Source of the DNA: an uncultured Anaeromassilibacillus sp.
GTDB taxonomy: Bacteria > Bacillota > Clostridia > Oscillospirales > Acutalibacteraceae
Assembly (NCBI GenBank): GCA_930987725.1
Contig: CAKNKY010000003.1
Coordinates: 1-64,000, forward strand
Reading direction: 5' to 3'
DNA length: 64,000 bases
This document shows, one piece after another, positions 15,357-24,015 of this stretch (its first letter is position 1; each line of letters starts with the position of its first letter). Under the pieces are notes generated by a model that was not told the origin of the DNA, ran no database searches, and worked only from the letters and a program-made list of their open reading frames with translations. Both the position numbers and the translations under genes were made by a program.

Positions 15357-16670
15357 ATGGCATTTCTCGAGATTGAACAGGTTACGGGGCGCATGATTCT
15401 CGATTCGCGCGGCACCCCCACGGTGGAAGCCGAGGTGCGGCTGCGGGGCGGCGCAGTGGGCCGGGGCGCGGCGCCGAGCGGCGCTTCCACGGGCACGTTC
15501 GAGGCACGCGAACTGCGCGACGGGGACGATTCCCGCTTCGGCGGCAAAGGCGTGAGCAACGCCGTGCGCAACATCAACACCGCCATCCGCCGCGCGCTGC
15601 GCATGCGGGACGCCTCGGATCAGACAGGCATCGATCTGGCGCTGGCGGAAGCGGACGGCACGCCGAACAAATCGCGTCTGGGCGCCAACGCCGTGCTCGC
15701 GGTGTCGATTGCCTCCGCACGGGCGGCAGCACACGCGCTCGGGCTTCCGCTCTACCGCTTCCTGGGCGGGACAGCGGCGCGCTGCCTGCCCGTGCCGATG
15801 ATGAATGTGCTCAACGGCGGCGCGCACGCCGCCAATACCATTGATGTGCAGGAATTCATGATCCTGCCCCTGGGCGCCCCGAATTTCCAGGAAGCGGTGC
15901 GCTGGTGCGCCGAGGTCTACGCCGCCCTGCGAACCAACCTGCACCGCGGCGGCCTTTCCACCGCCTTGGGCGACGAGGGCGGCTTTGCGCCGGATCTGCC
16001 GAACAGCGAGGCGGCCATCCGCTGCCTCCTGGAGGCGATCGAATCGGCCGGTTTCCGCCCCGGCGCCGATTTCATGCTTGCCCTGGACGCCGCCGCAAAC
16101 GAATGGACCACCGGCGCGGCCGGCGAATATACGCTGCCGAAAGCAGGGCTCCGGCTGCACACCCGCGATCTCATTGAACACTGGAAAACACTGTGCGCAC
16201 AGTACCCCATCGCCTCGCTGGAGGACCCGCTGGGCGAGGAGGACTGGGAAGGGTGGCAGGTCCTGACGCAGGAGCTCGGCGGCCGCGTGCAGCTTGTGGG
16301 CGACGATCTTTTCGTGACAAACGCGGAGCGGCTGCAGCGCGGCCTGCAGCAGGGCTGCGCCAATTCCATCCTCATCAAACCCAACCAGGCCGGCACGCTC
16401 ACCGAGGCCATGGAGGCCGCCCGCCTTGCCCGGCGCGCCGGGTATACGGCCATCGCCTCCCACCGTTCGGGCGAAACGGAGGACTGCGTGGTGGCGGACC
16501 TGGCCATCGCCCTGAACGCCGGGCTTATCAAAACGGGCGCGCCCTGCCGCGGCGAGCGCACAGCCAAATACAACCGCCTGCTGCGCGCCGCCGGGGAACT
16601 GGGCCGCGGCGCCGTCTATCCCGGGTATTCCGCCCTGCCCTTCCGGCGCACCGTCCCCTCGCTGCACTGA
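15357..16670 (+). CDS. eno: Enolase (phosphopyruvate hydratase)
   Basis: Interconverts 2-phosphoglycerate and phosphoenolpyruvate in glycolysis. The 437-residue protein keeps the catalytic Glu207 (GDEGGFAP), the base Lys341 ([10 protein letters not shown]), SHRSGETED and [16 protein letters not shown], plus [16 protein letters not shown]. The N-terminal loop reads GASTGTFEA where most enolases have GASTGxHEA, and LIKPNQAGT replaces the more usual LIKVNQIGT. These are tolerated variants of a divergent clostridial branch, so a second copy elsewhere in the genome is possible. The start follows GGAAAGGATG with loose spacing. It stands alone, outside any glycolytic operon. Confidence 0.92.
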   Translation: MAFLEIEQVTGRMILDSRGTPTVEAEVRLRGGAVGRGAAPSGASTGTFEARELRDGDDSRFGGKGVSNAVRNINTAIRRALRMRDASDQTGIDLALAEADGTPNKSRLGANAVLAVSIASARAAAHALGLPLYRFLGGTAARCLPVPMMNVLNGGAHAANTIDVQEFMILPLGAPNFQEAVRWCAEVYAALRTNLHRGGLSTALGDEGGFAPDLPNSEAAIRCLLEAIESAGFRPGADFMLALDAAANEWTTGAAGEYTLPKAGLRLHTRDLIEHWKTLCAQYPIASLEDPLGEEDWEGWQVLTQELGGRVQLVGDDLFVTNAERLQRGLQQGCANSILIKPNQAGTLTEAMEAARLARRAGYTAIASHRSGETEDCVVADLAIALNAGLIKTGAPCRGERTAKYNRLLRAAGELGRGAVYPGYSALPFRRTVPSLH

Positions 16671-16675
16671 GTTTT

Positions 16676-16722
16676 GCCCCTGCCCGGCAGACCGGAACGG
16701 TTCTGCTTGACAGGGGCCTTTT
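16676..16722 (+). terminator. Terminator after eno, overlapping the padR promoter
   Basis: GCCCCTG (16676-16682) pairs with CAGGGGC (16711-16717), with an inner GCAG-CCG/CGG-CTGC stem and CTTTTG after it. The right arm contains the padR -35 box. Confidence 0.7.
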
Positions 16723-16764
16723 GTTCCCTTATAATATCGTTAGATGATATTATAAAACGATATT
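16707..16764 (+). promoter_or_regulatory. padR promoter with nested inverted-repeat operator
   Basis: TTGACA (16707-16712), 17 bases, TATAAT (16730-16735). A perfect 8-bp repeat ATAATATC/GATATTAT (16731-16738 and 16746-16753) and a perfect 9-bp repeat AATATCGTT/AACGATATT (16733-16741 and 16756-16764) overlap the -10 box and the start point. PadR proteins bind such repeats, so autorepression is expected. Confidence 0.75.
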
Positions 16765-16787
16765 GCACTGGGAAAGGGGTGTGCGCC

Positions 16788-17165
16788 ATGCCGAAAAAAT
16801 CGCTGGAAAGCCTGACGGAATCCATGTTCTACGTGCTCATGGCCTTCTGCCGCGGGCCGATGTGCGGGATCGACGCCGCCGCGTTCATTGCGGAAAAGAC
16901 GGGCGGTTCCCTGGCGGTGGGCCCCGCAACGCTTTACACCATTCTGGGCAAGTTCGAAAAGGAAGGGTATCTGAAGGAGATTGCGACGGACGGCCGCAAG
17001 CGCACATATGCCATCACCGAAAAGGGACTGGCGGCCTATGACTGCGAGGTTGCGCGGCTGCGGCGCTGCGTGGCGGACGCGGAGAGCGAAGGGAGGCATC
17101 CCCATGAAGCACAGGAAACGGCAGAGCACCCGCGCCTGGCGGTTCCCGCCCTGTCCGGCATATGA
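16788..17165 (+). CDS. PadR family transcriptional regulator
   Basis: A 125-residue winged-helix repressor. Helix-turn-helix and wing span residues 10-85, with the family patterns MFYVLMAFCRGPMCG, VGPATLYTILGKFEKEGYL and RKRTYAITEKG. GGAAAGGGG precedes the ATG. The downstream DUF2812 gene starts inside its last 62 bases, a stereotyped arrangement in Firmicutes where PadR controls a membrane protein partner. The inducer is unknown; in the family, small phenolics or antibiotics are sensed. Confidence 0.9.
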   Translation: MPKKSLESLTESMFYVLMAFCRGPMCGIDAAAFIAEKTGGSLAVGPATLYTILGKFEKEGYLKEIATDGRKRTYAITEKGLAAYDCEVARLRRCVADAESEGRHPHEAQETAEHPRLAVPALSGI

Positions 17166-18315
17166 CGTCGAGGCCACGGAGAGCTGGCTGCAAAGCATGG
17201 CCGCGCAGGGGCTGCACCTGAGTGAGGACGGCTTCTTCGCCGGTTTTGCCTGCTTTGACCGCGGCAAACCGAAACAGACACGGTACCGGCTGGAGGCCGC
17301 GCCGGGCGCTGCCGGAGAGGGGCCGGATGAACAGGCGCGGGAACTCACCGAGGCCGCCGGGTGGCGGTTCACGGCGCGGCGCGGCGATTTTCTCATCTAC
17401 GCGAGCGACGAGCCGGGCGGCGTGGAGCTGCACACCGACCCGCGCGTGCAGGCCCTCTCGCTGAACCTGATCCGCAAGCGGGCGCGCAGAAGTGTTTTCT
17501 CCCTGATTCCGTGGCTCCTCCTCTGCTTCTTCTTTTCCCAGCGGATGCTGCTCACGGCATGGGTGCAGATCGGCACGCCCCTCTCGCTGCTGGGGGCTGT
17601 CCTCGTGCTCTGGGCGATCGGCAGCACGGCGGCTTCCGCCCTCTCGCTGCGGCGGCTGTGGAAAAAGCTGCGCAGCGGCCAGGCGCCGGATCACCGCAAG
17701 GACTGGCGGCGGAAGGCGCGGCGATACCGACTCTCGTTTGCCGCTTATCTTGTGCTTGCGGCCGTGTACTTCATCAGCCTGCTGCGGCTCTGGTCGCTGG
17801 CAAGCGAGGGGGCTTTCGAAACGCCGCTCGCCGCCTACGCTGACCCCATCCCCTTCGCCACGATGGAGGATCTGGTCCCCGGCTCCGTCTATGTGCCGGA
17901 AAGCCAGAGCGTTCTGGCAGACACGGTGGAGGAACACCGGGATCCCCTCGCCCCGATCCAGCTGCGTCTCACACAGCACGGCACGCTGCGGCTCGACGGC
18001 AAAACGGTGCTCAGCGGCGGCTGGAACGCCGAATATTATGAGACGGCTGCCCCGTGGATGGCCCGCCAGATTGCGCGGGAATACATCGCAAACGACCGCC
18101 GCCGCAACCGGAACCATTTCAGCGAGATTGTGCTGCCGGAACCGGTGGACGCGGATTTTGTCTCGGTGTACAGCGCCGTGTTCCCCACCGCCGTTGTGGT
18201 GCAGGGGAACCGTGTGGCGCATGTCACCTTTTACCAGTTAAACCGGGATGAGAGCAGGGACATCCCGGTGGAGACATGGGTTTCCCTTCTGGCGGAGAGC
18301 CTGCGGGAGCCATAA
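17104..18315 (+). CDS. DUF2812 domain-containing membrane protein
   Basis: A 403-residue protein. Residues 15-115 form the DUF2812 domain (AYDVEATESWLQSMAAQGLHL, RYRLE, GWRFTARRGDFLIY), preceding three or four hydrophobic segments near 135-155, 160-180 and 215-235. A C-terminal region of about 165 residues faces the other side of the membrane. DUF2812 proteins are nearly always paired with PadR; their role is unresolved, possibly in membrane stress. The gene starts inside the padR coding region behind GGGAGG, so translation is coupled. It ends at a terminator. Confidence 0.85.
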   Translation: MKHRKRQSTRAWRFPPCPAYDVEATESWLQSMAAQGLHLSEDGFFAGFACFDRGKPKQTRYRLEAAPGAAGEGPDEQARELTEAAGWRFTARRGDFLIYASDEPGGVELHTDPRVQALSLNLIRKRARRSVFSLIPWLLLCFFFSQRMLLTAWVQIGTPLSLLGAVLVLWAIGSTAASALSLRRLWKKLRSGQAPDHRKDWRRKARRYRLSFAAYLVLAAVYFISLLRLWSLASEGAFETPLAAYADPIPFATMEDLVPGSVYVPESQSVLADTVEEHRDPLAPIQLRLTQHGTLRLDGKTVLSGGWNAEYYETAAPWMARQIAREYIANDRRRNRNHFSEIVLPEPVDADFVSVYSAVFPTAVVVQGNRVAHVTFYQLNRDESRDIPVETWVSLLAESLREP

Positions 18316-18318
18316 AAA

Positions 18319-18354
18319 ACGGCGGGGAAGGCCGGACGCCTTCCCCGCCGTTTT
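18319..18354. terminator. Bidirectional terminator at 18.3 kb
   Basis: ACGGCGGGGAAGGC pairs with GCCTTCCCCGCCGT (5-base loop), with TTTT on the plus side and a run of T on the minus side, between convergent genes. Confidence 0.85.
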
Positions 18355-18412
18355 GCGGGATTAAAAAAATATCTGTCACCCTGCACTGCGCCCGCAAGAA
18401 CGGGCGGTGCGG

Positions 18413-19375
18413 TTACGCCGTGAAGCTCGCGCGCAGCCGCTCGATGGACTCGGCCACGTCGATCGTGTCCTGCCACGTCATGAAGGGGCTTTCCTTCTTC
18501 CCCTCCCGCAGGAGACGGCAGAGCTCGCGCACCTCATAGACAAAACCATTTGTCTCCTCATCCGTGCAGCGGTCAACCTCGTTGCCGTCGGCATCGTAGC
18601 AGCGGGCGTCGCGGCAGCCCCAGAATTCGCGGAGCAGGATCTTGCCCTTTTCCCCGTAGATCCAGAAGTCGCCGTTTGAGCGCACCTGCATGCCGAAGCC
18701 GATGGAAGCGACGAGGCCGGAGGGGAACAGCAGGCTGCCTGTGCCGACTTCATCCACGCCGAGCGCCCCGGTCTTCAGCACGCCGCAGACCTTTGCCGGC
18801 CTTTCCCCGGCAAAATACTGTATCGTACTCAGGCAATAGCAGCCCACGTCCATGAGGGAACCGCCGTCCAGCTCGGGGTGATAGCGCGGATCGCGGCGCG
18901 TGGCTTCCCCGGCAAAGGTAAAGGCGAGATCCGCCAGCAGCGGCTTGCCGATGCGCCCCTCGTCCAGCCAGCGCTTCGCCTGCTGCACAGGCGGCAGCCA
19001 GCGCGTCCACATGGCTTCCATGAACAGCGCGCCGGTCCTCCTGGCTGCCTCCACGCCCTCGGCGGCCTCGGCGCGCGTGGCCGCGAAGGGTTTTTCGCTG
19101 AGCACCGCCTTGCCGTGCTCCATCGCCTGAATTGCATACGGCAGGTGGAGCTTGTTGGGCAGGGCAATGTAGACAGCGTCGATCTCCGGGTCGTTCAGCA
19201 GCTCGTCATATGAGCCATATGCCTTCCGCCCGCCGTTTTCACGGCAGAACGCTTCGGCGCGGCTCAGATCGCGCGCGGCCACGGCGGCGAGCTCAGCCTC
19301 TTCACACGCGCCGACGGCGGCGGCCAGCTTACGGGCGATATTCCCGGCTCCCAGGATTCCAAAACGAACGGTCAT
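18413..19375 (-). CDS. Gfo/Idh/MocA family oxidoreductase
   Basis: A 320-residue NAD(P)-dependent sugar or polyol dehydrogenase. The N-terminal Rossmann fold shows GILGAGNIARK; EKPFAAT near residue 95 carries the lysine of the family EKP motif. The C-terminal half includes YHPELDGGSLMDVGCY, with the conserved Asp and the block that forms the active site. Substrate unknown; it resembles the scyllo-inositol/trans-dihydrodiol-type branch. The open frame extends 18 codons upstream, but GAGAGGAG sets the start at 19375. It follows the hydroxyacid dehydrogenase gene by 61 bases and is likely co-transcribed. Confidence 0.88.
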   Translation of the reverse strand: MTVRFGILGAGNIARKLAAAVGACEEAELAAVAARDLSRAEAFCRENGGRKAYGSYDELLNDPEIDAVYIALPNKLHLPYAIQAMEHGKAVLSEKPFAATRAEAAEGVEAARRTGALFMEAMWTRWLPPVQQAKRWLDEGRIGKPLLADLAFTFAGEATRRDPRYHPELDGGSLMDVGCYCLSTIQYFAGERPAKVCGVLKTGALGVDEVGTGSLLFPSGLVASIGFGMQVRSNGDFWIYGEKGKILLREFWGCRDARCYDADGNEVDRCTDEETNGFVYEVRELCRLLREGKKESPFMTWQDTIDVAESIERLRASFTA

Positions 19376-19436
19376 GCAGAAAACTCCTCTCTTTTTCCGG
19401 CGGCGGGCCTTCCCCCGCCGCATCGGCACAATGATT

Positions 19437-20399
19437 TTACAGCTTGACGGTGTTGACCGGCCGGCCAGCCAGGAAAGCGCGCAGGTTTTCCACGGCCGTG
19501 TGCATCAGCCTGGCGCGGGCCTGCGGGGAAGCCCAGGCAATGTGCGGGGTGATCACGCAGTTCGGCGCGGAGAGCAGCGGGTTATCGGCAGCGGGCGGCT
19601 CCGTGGAAAGCACGTCCACACCGGCGGCGCGCAGCTTGCCGCTGCGCAGCGCGCGTGCCACGGCCGCCTCGTCGAGCAGGCCGCCGCGCGACGTGTTGAG
19701 CAGGATCGCGCCATCCTTCATGGAAGCGATCGTCTCATCGTTGATCATCTTCTCGCTCTCCGGCCCGATCGGGCAGTGCAGTGACACGACATCCGAGACG
19801 CGGAGCAGCTCCTCAAGCGGCAGATACTCCGCCTCCCCCTCCTCCTGTTTCCAGGGGTGGCGGCCGTAAGCCACCGTGCGCATGCCGAGGGCGGCGGCAA
19901 CGCGGGCCGTGGCCCTGCCAATGCGGCCGTAGCCGATCACGCCGAACGTCTTGCCTTCCAGTCCCAGCAGCGGCGCTTTCCAGAAGCAGAAATCCTCGCT
20001 GTGCGTCCACTCGCCCGCGTGCACGGCGTCATCGTGCAGGCCGACATGGCAGCAGATTTCCAGCAGCAGAGCGAAGGCCATCTGGGCCACGTCCATCGTG
20101 CAGTAGGCCGGGATGCTTGTGACGGTGATGCCGTGCGCGGCAGCCGCGGCAACATCGATCACATTGTATCCGGTGGAAAGCGCGCCGATGTAGCGGATGG
20201 AGGGGCAGGCCCCTATCGTCTCACCGGAAAGCGGTGTTTTATTGGTGATGACAATCTCCGCATCGCCGATGCGGCGGCGGATCTCCGCCGGATCGTGCGG
20301 CGTGCGGTCGTAGACGGTCAGATCGCCGAGTTCTTCGAACCCGGACCAGCTCAGATCGCCCGGATTTTCGGCGCGGCCGTCCAATATGACAATTTTCAT
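19437..20399 (-). CDS. D-2-hydroxyacid dehydrogenase (glycerate/hydroxypyruvate type)
   Basis: A 320-residue NAD-dependent dehydrogenase reducing a 2-keto acid, most likely hydroxypyruvate to D-glycerate (inference). NAD-binding GYGRIGRATARVA lies near residue 152. The catalytic Arg is in NTSRGGLLDE, the Glu in STEPP, and the His in TPHIAWAS. ATG at 20399 follows GGGAG. It probably heads a two-gene operon with the Gfo/Idh/MocA gene, which suggests a shared sugar-acid substrate route, though no kinase or transporter lies beside them. Confidence 0.88.
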   Translation of the reverse strand: MKIVILDGRAENPGDLSWSGFEELGDLTVYDRTPHDPAEIRRRIGDAEIVITNKTPLSGETIGACPSIRYIGALSTGYNVIDVAAAAAHGITVTSIPAYCTMDVAQMAFALLLEICCHVGLHDDAVHAGEWTHSEDFCFWKAPLLGLEGKTFGVIGYGRIGRATARVAAALGMRTVAYGRHPWKQEEGEAEYLPLEELLRVSDVVSLHCPIGPESEKMINDETIASMKDGAILLNTSRGGLLDEAAVARALRSGKLRAAGVDVLSTEPPAADNPLLSAPNCVITPHIAWASPQARARLMHTAVENLRAFLAGRPVNTVKL

Positions 20400-20500
20400 G
20401 CAAGCTTTCTCCCTTCCGGCGGGCCGATCCCGCCCTCTCTTTTTTCAGCATACCACAGCGCAGTCCGGACAGCAACCGTTCTATGAAAAAATGCATGCGG

Positions 20501-20529
20501 TTGACACCATGGTAAAATTCAGATATGAT
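20501..20529 (+). promoter_or_regulatory. Promoter of the TrmH-family gene
   Basis: TTGACA (20501-20506), 17-bp spacer, TATGAT (20524-20529). Confidence 0.75.
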
Positions 20530-20599
20530 GAGAAAAAGTGCAAAACAAAGCAGATAACCGCGCCTTCTCAGGTGCGATCGGAAAGGACGGCGCACGCCG

Positions 20600-21448
20600 A
20601 TGGTAAAGAAGGTTTACTCAAAAAACGCGCAGTATCAAAAATTTGAGGTTTTGCAGACAAACCGGAACAAGCGCTATAAATATGGGGAATTTTTTGTGGA
20701 GGGCGTGCGCAACATCAACGAGGCGATCGCGAACAAATGGAAGTTCTCTTCCCTGCTCTACGCCGACGGCGCCAAGCTTTCCCGCTGGGCGCAGGATGTG
20801 CTGGCCCACGTGAAGACGGACTGCAATTTTGCCCTGGCCCCGCACCTGATGCAGGAGCTGAGCCGCAAGGACGACACCTCCGAGCTCCTTGCCGTCGTCA
20901 AAATGCGGGACGATTCCTTTGACTCGGTGCCGCTGTCCGAAAACCCGCTCATTGTCCTCTTTGACCGGCCTTCCAACCGCGGGAACCTCGGCACGCTGAT
21001 CCGATCCTGCGACGCGCTCGGCGCCGACGCGCTCATCGTGACGGGCCACGCCGTCGATCTCTATGACCCGGACGTCATCACCTCCGGCATGGGTTCGTTC
21101 TTCAACGTGCCGGCCGTCCGCTTTTCCGACAACGCGCAGGTGGAAGCGCTCATTGCCGGCATGCGCGCCCGTTACCCGGGATTCCGCGTGGTGGCCACCA
21201 CGGCGCACAAAAAGACGCCGATCTATGAGGAACCGCTCTCCGGCCCCTGTCTCGTGATGATTGGGAATGAAACGGAAGGCCTGTGCAAAAGCTTTTATGA
21301 GCTTTCCGACACAATGGTGTCGATCCCCATGGCCGCTTCCTCCTCCGCCTCTTCGTTTAACGTTTCATGCGCGGCAACGGTGATCCTGTATGAAATCACA
21401 CGCCAGCGCGCCATGCCGGCGTGCAAGTCGCGGCAAACAGACGCATAA
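20600..21448 (+). CDS. TrmH-family (SpoU) RNA 2'-O-methyltransferase
   Basis: A 282-residue SPOUT methyltransferase that probably methylates a ribose in rRNA or tRNA using S-adenosylmethionine. An N-terminal substrate-binding region (residues 1-110, including GEFFVEGVRNINEAI) precedes the knotted domain with motif 1 NRGNLGTLIRSCDALG, motif 2 LVMIGNETEGL and motif 3 IPMAASSSASSFNVSCAA. The exact target base cannot be assigned. GGAAAGGACGG precedes the ATG. It is a single-gene unit. Confidence 0.9.
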   Translation: MVKKVYSKNAQYQKFEVLQTNRNKRYKYGEFFVEGVRNINEAIANKWKFSSLLYADGAKLSRWAQDVLAHVKTDCNFALAPHLMQELSRKDDTSELLAVVKMRDDSFDSVPLSENPLIVLFDRPSNRGNLGTLIRSCDALGADALIVTGHAVDLYDPDVITSGMGSFFNVPAVRFSDNAQVEALIAGMRARYPGFRVVATTAHKKTPIYEEPLSGPCLVMIGNETEGLCKSFYELSDTMVSIPMAASSSASSFNVSCAATVILYEITRQRAMPACKSRQTDA

Positions 21449-21499
21449 ACCGCAACATATTCCCCAATTCTTCCCGCTTTTCTTCGTTTTGTTCGGCGC

Positions 21500-21529
21500 T
21501 TGACGGTAAACACTCTAAAATGTTATACT
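21500..21529 (+). promoter_or_regulatory. Promoter of lacI
   Basis: TTGACG (21500-21505), 18-bp spacer, TATACT (21524-21529) with a TGT extension. The start point should fall near 21536, directly before the operator at 21539. Confidence 0.7.
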
Positions 21530-21538
21530 AAAAGCGGA

Positions 21539-21552
21539 ATCGTTTTACGTTA
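21539..21552 (+). promoter_or_regulatory. LacI-type operator in the lacI promoter
   Basis: AATCGTTTTACGTT; on the other strand AACGTAAAACGATT. It shares GTAAAACGAT with the transporter operator at 22993-23008 and lies at about +3, so repressor would block its own transcription. A weaker relative, TATCGTTTAG, lies at 21587-21596. Confidence 0.65.
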
Positions 21553-21611
21553 AAGCACCAATTTCCTCGCGTGAAGTTTGCTTTAGTATCGTTTAGAGGG
21601 AGCCTAGGGCC

Positions 21612-22655
21612 ATGGTTACGATCAAAGAAATCGCAAAAGAATGCAATGTATCCGTCACGACAGTATCCAACATCCTCAATGGAAAGCCGAAGGTGAGCGA
21701 AGAAACGCGCGAGCGTGTGATGAAGGTCATCAAGCGCCGCGGCTACCGGCCAAACTATGTGGCACAGAACCTGAGGCGGCAGAAAACGCACACCATCGGC
21801 ATCATTGCCGAAGATATCAACCAGTTTTCCACCCCCGGTATGATCGAAAGCATCATGGCGCGGTGTGAGCGCGAAGGGTACCACAGCATTGTGTGGAACC
21901 TGCGTCTTTATGCGCGCTGGAATGAAAAATGGTATGACAACGAATCGGCTTATCGATCCGCGCTCAACCCCGTGCTGCAGGAGCTGCGCTCCACCAAGGT
22001 GGACGGGATCATCTATGTGGCCGGCCACGCGCGCACCATCCGCTGCACCTCGCAGGACTATGAGGTCCCGGTGGTGATGGCCTATGCTTACCCGGATCTG
22101 CCCTCCATCCCTGCCGTTGTCATCGATGAGGAGCAGAGCGGCTATGATGCCATGCGCTACCTGATTGAAAAAGGACACAGGCGGATCGGCGTCATCGGCG
22201 GCCGAAGCGGAAACATCCACACTCAGAAGCGTCTCGTGGGTGTGCAGCGCGCACTTTATGAGGCCAATATTCCTTACAATCCCGCATGGGTGCGATACGG
22301 CGACTGGTTTATGAGCAGCGGCGAAGTCCAGGCTGACCCGCTTGTGATGTCCGGCGTGACGGCCATCTTCTGCATGTCGGACCGCATGGCGGACGGCATC
22401 TATCGTTATCTCGACAAACGAGGCATGCGCGCCGGTGTGGATCTCTCCGTGATGGGATTCGACAATCAGGATCTGGCAGAGCACCTTTGCCCGCCTCTCA
22501 CCACCATGAAGCTGCCCCTGGCGGAGATCGGCGACAACGCCGCCAGGCTGCTGATGGATTTCCTGAACGAGCGCCAGAGTTTTCCTCCCAAGAAGCACAT
22601 TGAGCTTTCCATCCCCTGTTCGCTGATCGAGCGATGCTCGGTGAAAGCGCTGTAA
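21612..22655 (+). CDS. LacI family transcriptional repressor of the glycan locus
   Basis: A 347-residue DNA-binding regulator. The N-terminal helix-turn-helix (TIKEIAKECNVSVTTVSNILNGK) with hinge helix (NYVAQNLRRQKT) is followed by a periplasmic-binding-protein-like sensor domain, residues 60-340 (TIGIIAEDIN, GIIYVAG, RRIGVIGG, VMGFDNQDLA). It probably senses a xylo-oligosaccharide or a monosaccharide product and, without it, represses. AGAGGGAG precedes the ATG. Operator-like sites sharing GTAAAACG lie at its own promoter, at the ABC transporter promoter and at the fucosidase promoter. A site with the same core overlaps its stop codon (22652-22666). Confidence 0.92.
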   Translation: MVTIKEIAKECNVSVTTVSNILNGKPKVSEETRERVMKVIKRRGYRPNYVAQNLRRQKTHTIGIIAEDINQFSTPGMIESIMARCEREGYHSIVWNLRLYARWNEKWYDNESAYRSALNPVLQELRSTKVDGIIYVAGHARTIRCTSQDYEVPVVMAYAYPDLPSIPAVVIDEEQSGYDAMRYLIEKGHRRIGVIGGRSGNIHTQKRLVGVQRALYEANIPYNPAWVRYGDWFMSSGEVQADPLVMSGVTAIFCMSDRMADGIYRYLDKRGMRAGVDLSVMGFDNQDLAEHLCPPLTTMKLPLAEIGDNAARLLMDFLNERQSFPPKKHIELSIPCSLIERCSVKAL

Positions 22656-22666
22656 AACGTTTTTTC
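22652..22666 (+). promoter_or_regulatory. LacI-type operator-like site at the end of lacI
   Basis: GTAAAACGTTTTTTC overlaps the lacI stop codon. It has the same GTAAAACG core; the position suggests an auxiliary site or chance. Confidence 0.4.
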
Positions 22667-22685
22667 TTTTTTCCGTATTTCCTTT

Positions 22686-22715
22686 CTCCGGCCATTTTCT
22701 GGCCGGAGTTTTTTT
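22686..22715 (+). terminator. Terminator after lacI
   Basis: CTCCGGCCA, 5-base loop, TGGCCGGAG, then seven T. Confidence 0.88.
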
Positions 22716-22819
22716 GCGCGTTTTGCCAAGAAAAAAGCCCTTTTGTGCACGAAAGTTATAGAAGATCTCTTCCTCTTTCCTTTAGAAAAAAACACGAAAG
22801 CAGAGAAAAAAAGGCATAC

Positions 22820-22834
22820 GTTAATCGTTTGACA
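22820..22834 (-). promoter_or_regulatory. Upstream LacI-type operator-like site
   Basis: On the minus strand TGTCAAACGATTAAC, similar to the proposed operator GGTAAAACGATCAACC. It lies about 160 bases upstream of the transporter operator in an A/T-rich stretch (22720-22950) that holds no gene. Together the two sites could allow DNA looping. Confidence 0.4.
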
Positions 22835-22948
22835 ATTTCAAATTTGTTAAATTATCAATAATGATTTTCTACAGTCATGATTTATTTTATTTATTTTTCA
22901 ATCATCTTATTAATTTTCAATAAAAAGACCCCTTTTCGAAAATAATTA

Positions 22949-22977
22949 TTGACAAAGTATGAATAGCGATCTATAAT
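22949..22977 (+). promoter_or_regulatory. Strong promoter of the sugar transporter operon
   Basis: TTGACA (22949-22954), 17-bp spacer, TATAAT (22972-22977). A perfect consensus promoter that must be held down by regulation. Confidence 0.85.
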
Positions 22978-22992
22978 CAAGTCACAGCGCAA

Positions 22993-23008
22993 GGTAAAAC
23001 GATCAACC
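22993..23008 (+). promoter_or_regulatory. LacI-type operator of the transporter operon
   Basis: GGTAAAACGATCAACC, an imperfect palindrome centred on CG, at about +9 from the predicted start point. Same geometry as the lacI and fucosidase operators. Confidence 0.65.
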
Positions 23009-23054
23009 GGGCGGTGTGCCGCCTCAAACCAAACTATGGAAAGGGAGTTGTGTC

Positions 23055-23996
23055 ATGAAGCCAGCAGCAACGCAAAAAACCTTGCGGAACAAGAAGAAAT
23101 GGGATTCGGTCAAGCTGTTCCTCTATGTTCTTCCCTTCATTTTGCTTGTCCTTGTCTTTTCTTATTATCCGCTTTACGGCTGGGTTTACGCCTTTTTCGA
23201 TTACAAACCGCCGCGTCCGTTCTCGTGGGATGATTTTGTCGGCCTCAAATGGTTTGCCTCCCTCGTGGAATCGGACATCAAGATTCAGCAGATTGGCCAG
23301 GTGCTTCTGAACACCTTCGTCATGAGCGGCATCTCGCTGGGCACTTCCTGGCTGCCGATGCTGTTCGCTGTGTTTATGAACGAGCTGCGCTGCGTGCCGT
23401 TCCGCAAAGTGGTGCAGACGGTTACCACGCTGCCGAACTTCATCAGCTGGGTTCTGGTGTACTCCATCGCGTTCAGTATGTTCAACAGCACCGGCATGAT
23501 GAACACTTTGCTCTCCAACATGGGCGTTATTTCAGAGCCCATTCTCTTTCTCAATCAGTCTGGCCCCGGCGTCTGGCTTACGCAGTGGCTGTGGCTCACG
23601 TGGAAAAACCTCGGCTGGTCGTCGATTATGTACATCGCCGCGATTTCCGGCATTGATGCTGAGTTGTATGAGGCCGCAAGGGTCGACGGCGCAACCCGCA
23701 TGAAGATGATTTGGTACATCACCATTCCTTGCCTGCTGCCCACGTTCTTTGTCCTGTTGATGCTCAACATCGCAAATTTCCTGAACAACGGCATGGAACA
23801 GTATTACGTGTTCCAGAACTCCTTCAACAAGCAGTATATCCAGGTGCTCGACCTTTACGTGTTCAACACGGCCATGGGCGCCGGCAGCTATTCCGTCTCC
23901 GTTGCCATCAGTATGTTGAAGAGTGTCGTCAGCGTAGTGCTTCTGGTAGGCGCGAACACCGTCTCCAAGCTGATCCGCGGCGAGAGCTTTATTTGA
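23055..23996 (+). CDS. Sugar ABC transporter permease (LplB/YtcP-like)
   Basis: A 313-residue inner-membrane subunit of an oligosaccharide importer, with six predicted membrane segments (first near residues 22-44). The EAA loop that docks the ATPase reads EAARVDGATRMKMIWYITIP near residue 215. An upstream frame extension (MPPQTK...) is open, but AAGGGAG sets ATG at 23055. It is followed by the second permease and the binding protein, with no ATPase in the operon; such systems normally share an MsmX-type ATPase encoded elsewhere. Confidence 0.94.
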   Translation: MKPAATQKTLRNKKKWDSVKLFLYVLPFILLVLVFSYYPLYGWVYAFFDYKPPRPFSWDDFVGLKWFASLVESDIKIQQIGQVLLNTFVMSGISLGTSWLPMLFAVFMNELRCVPFRKVVQTVTTLPNFISWVLVYSIAFSMFNSTGMMNTLLSNMGVISEPILFLNQSGPGVWLTQWLWLTWKNLGWSSIMYIAAISGIDAELYEAARVDGATRMKMIWYITIPCLLPTFFVLLMLNIANFLNNGMEQYYVFQNSFNKQYIQVLDLYVFNTAMGAGSYSVSVAISMLKSVVSVVLLVGANTVSKLIRGESFI

Positions 23997-24015
23997 GAAA
24001 GGCGGTGGATGGAAT

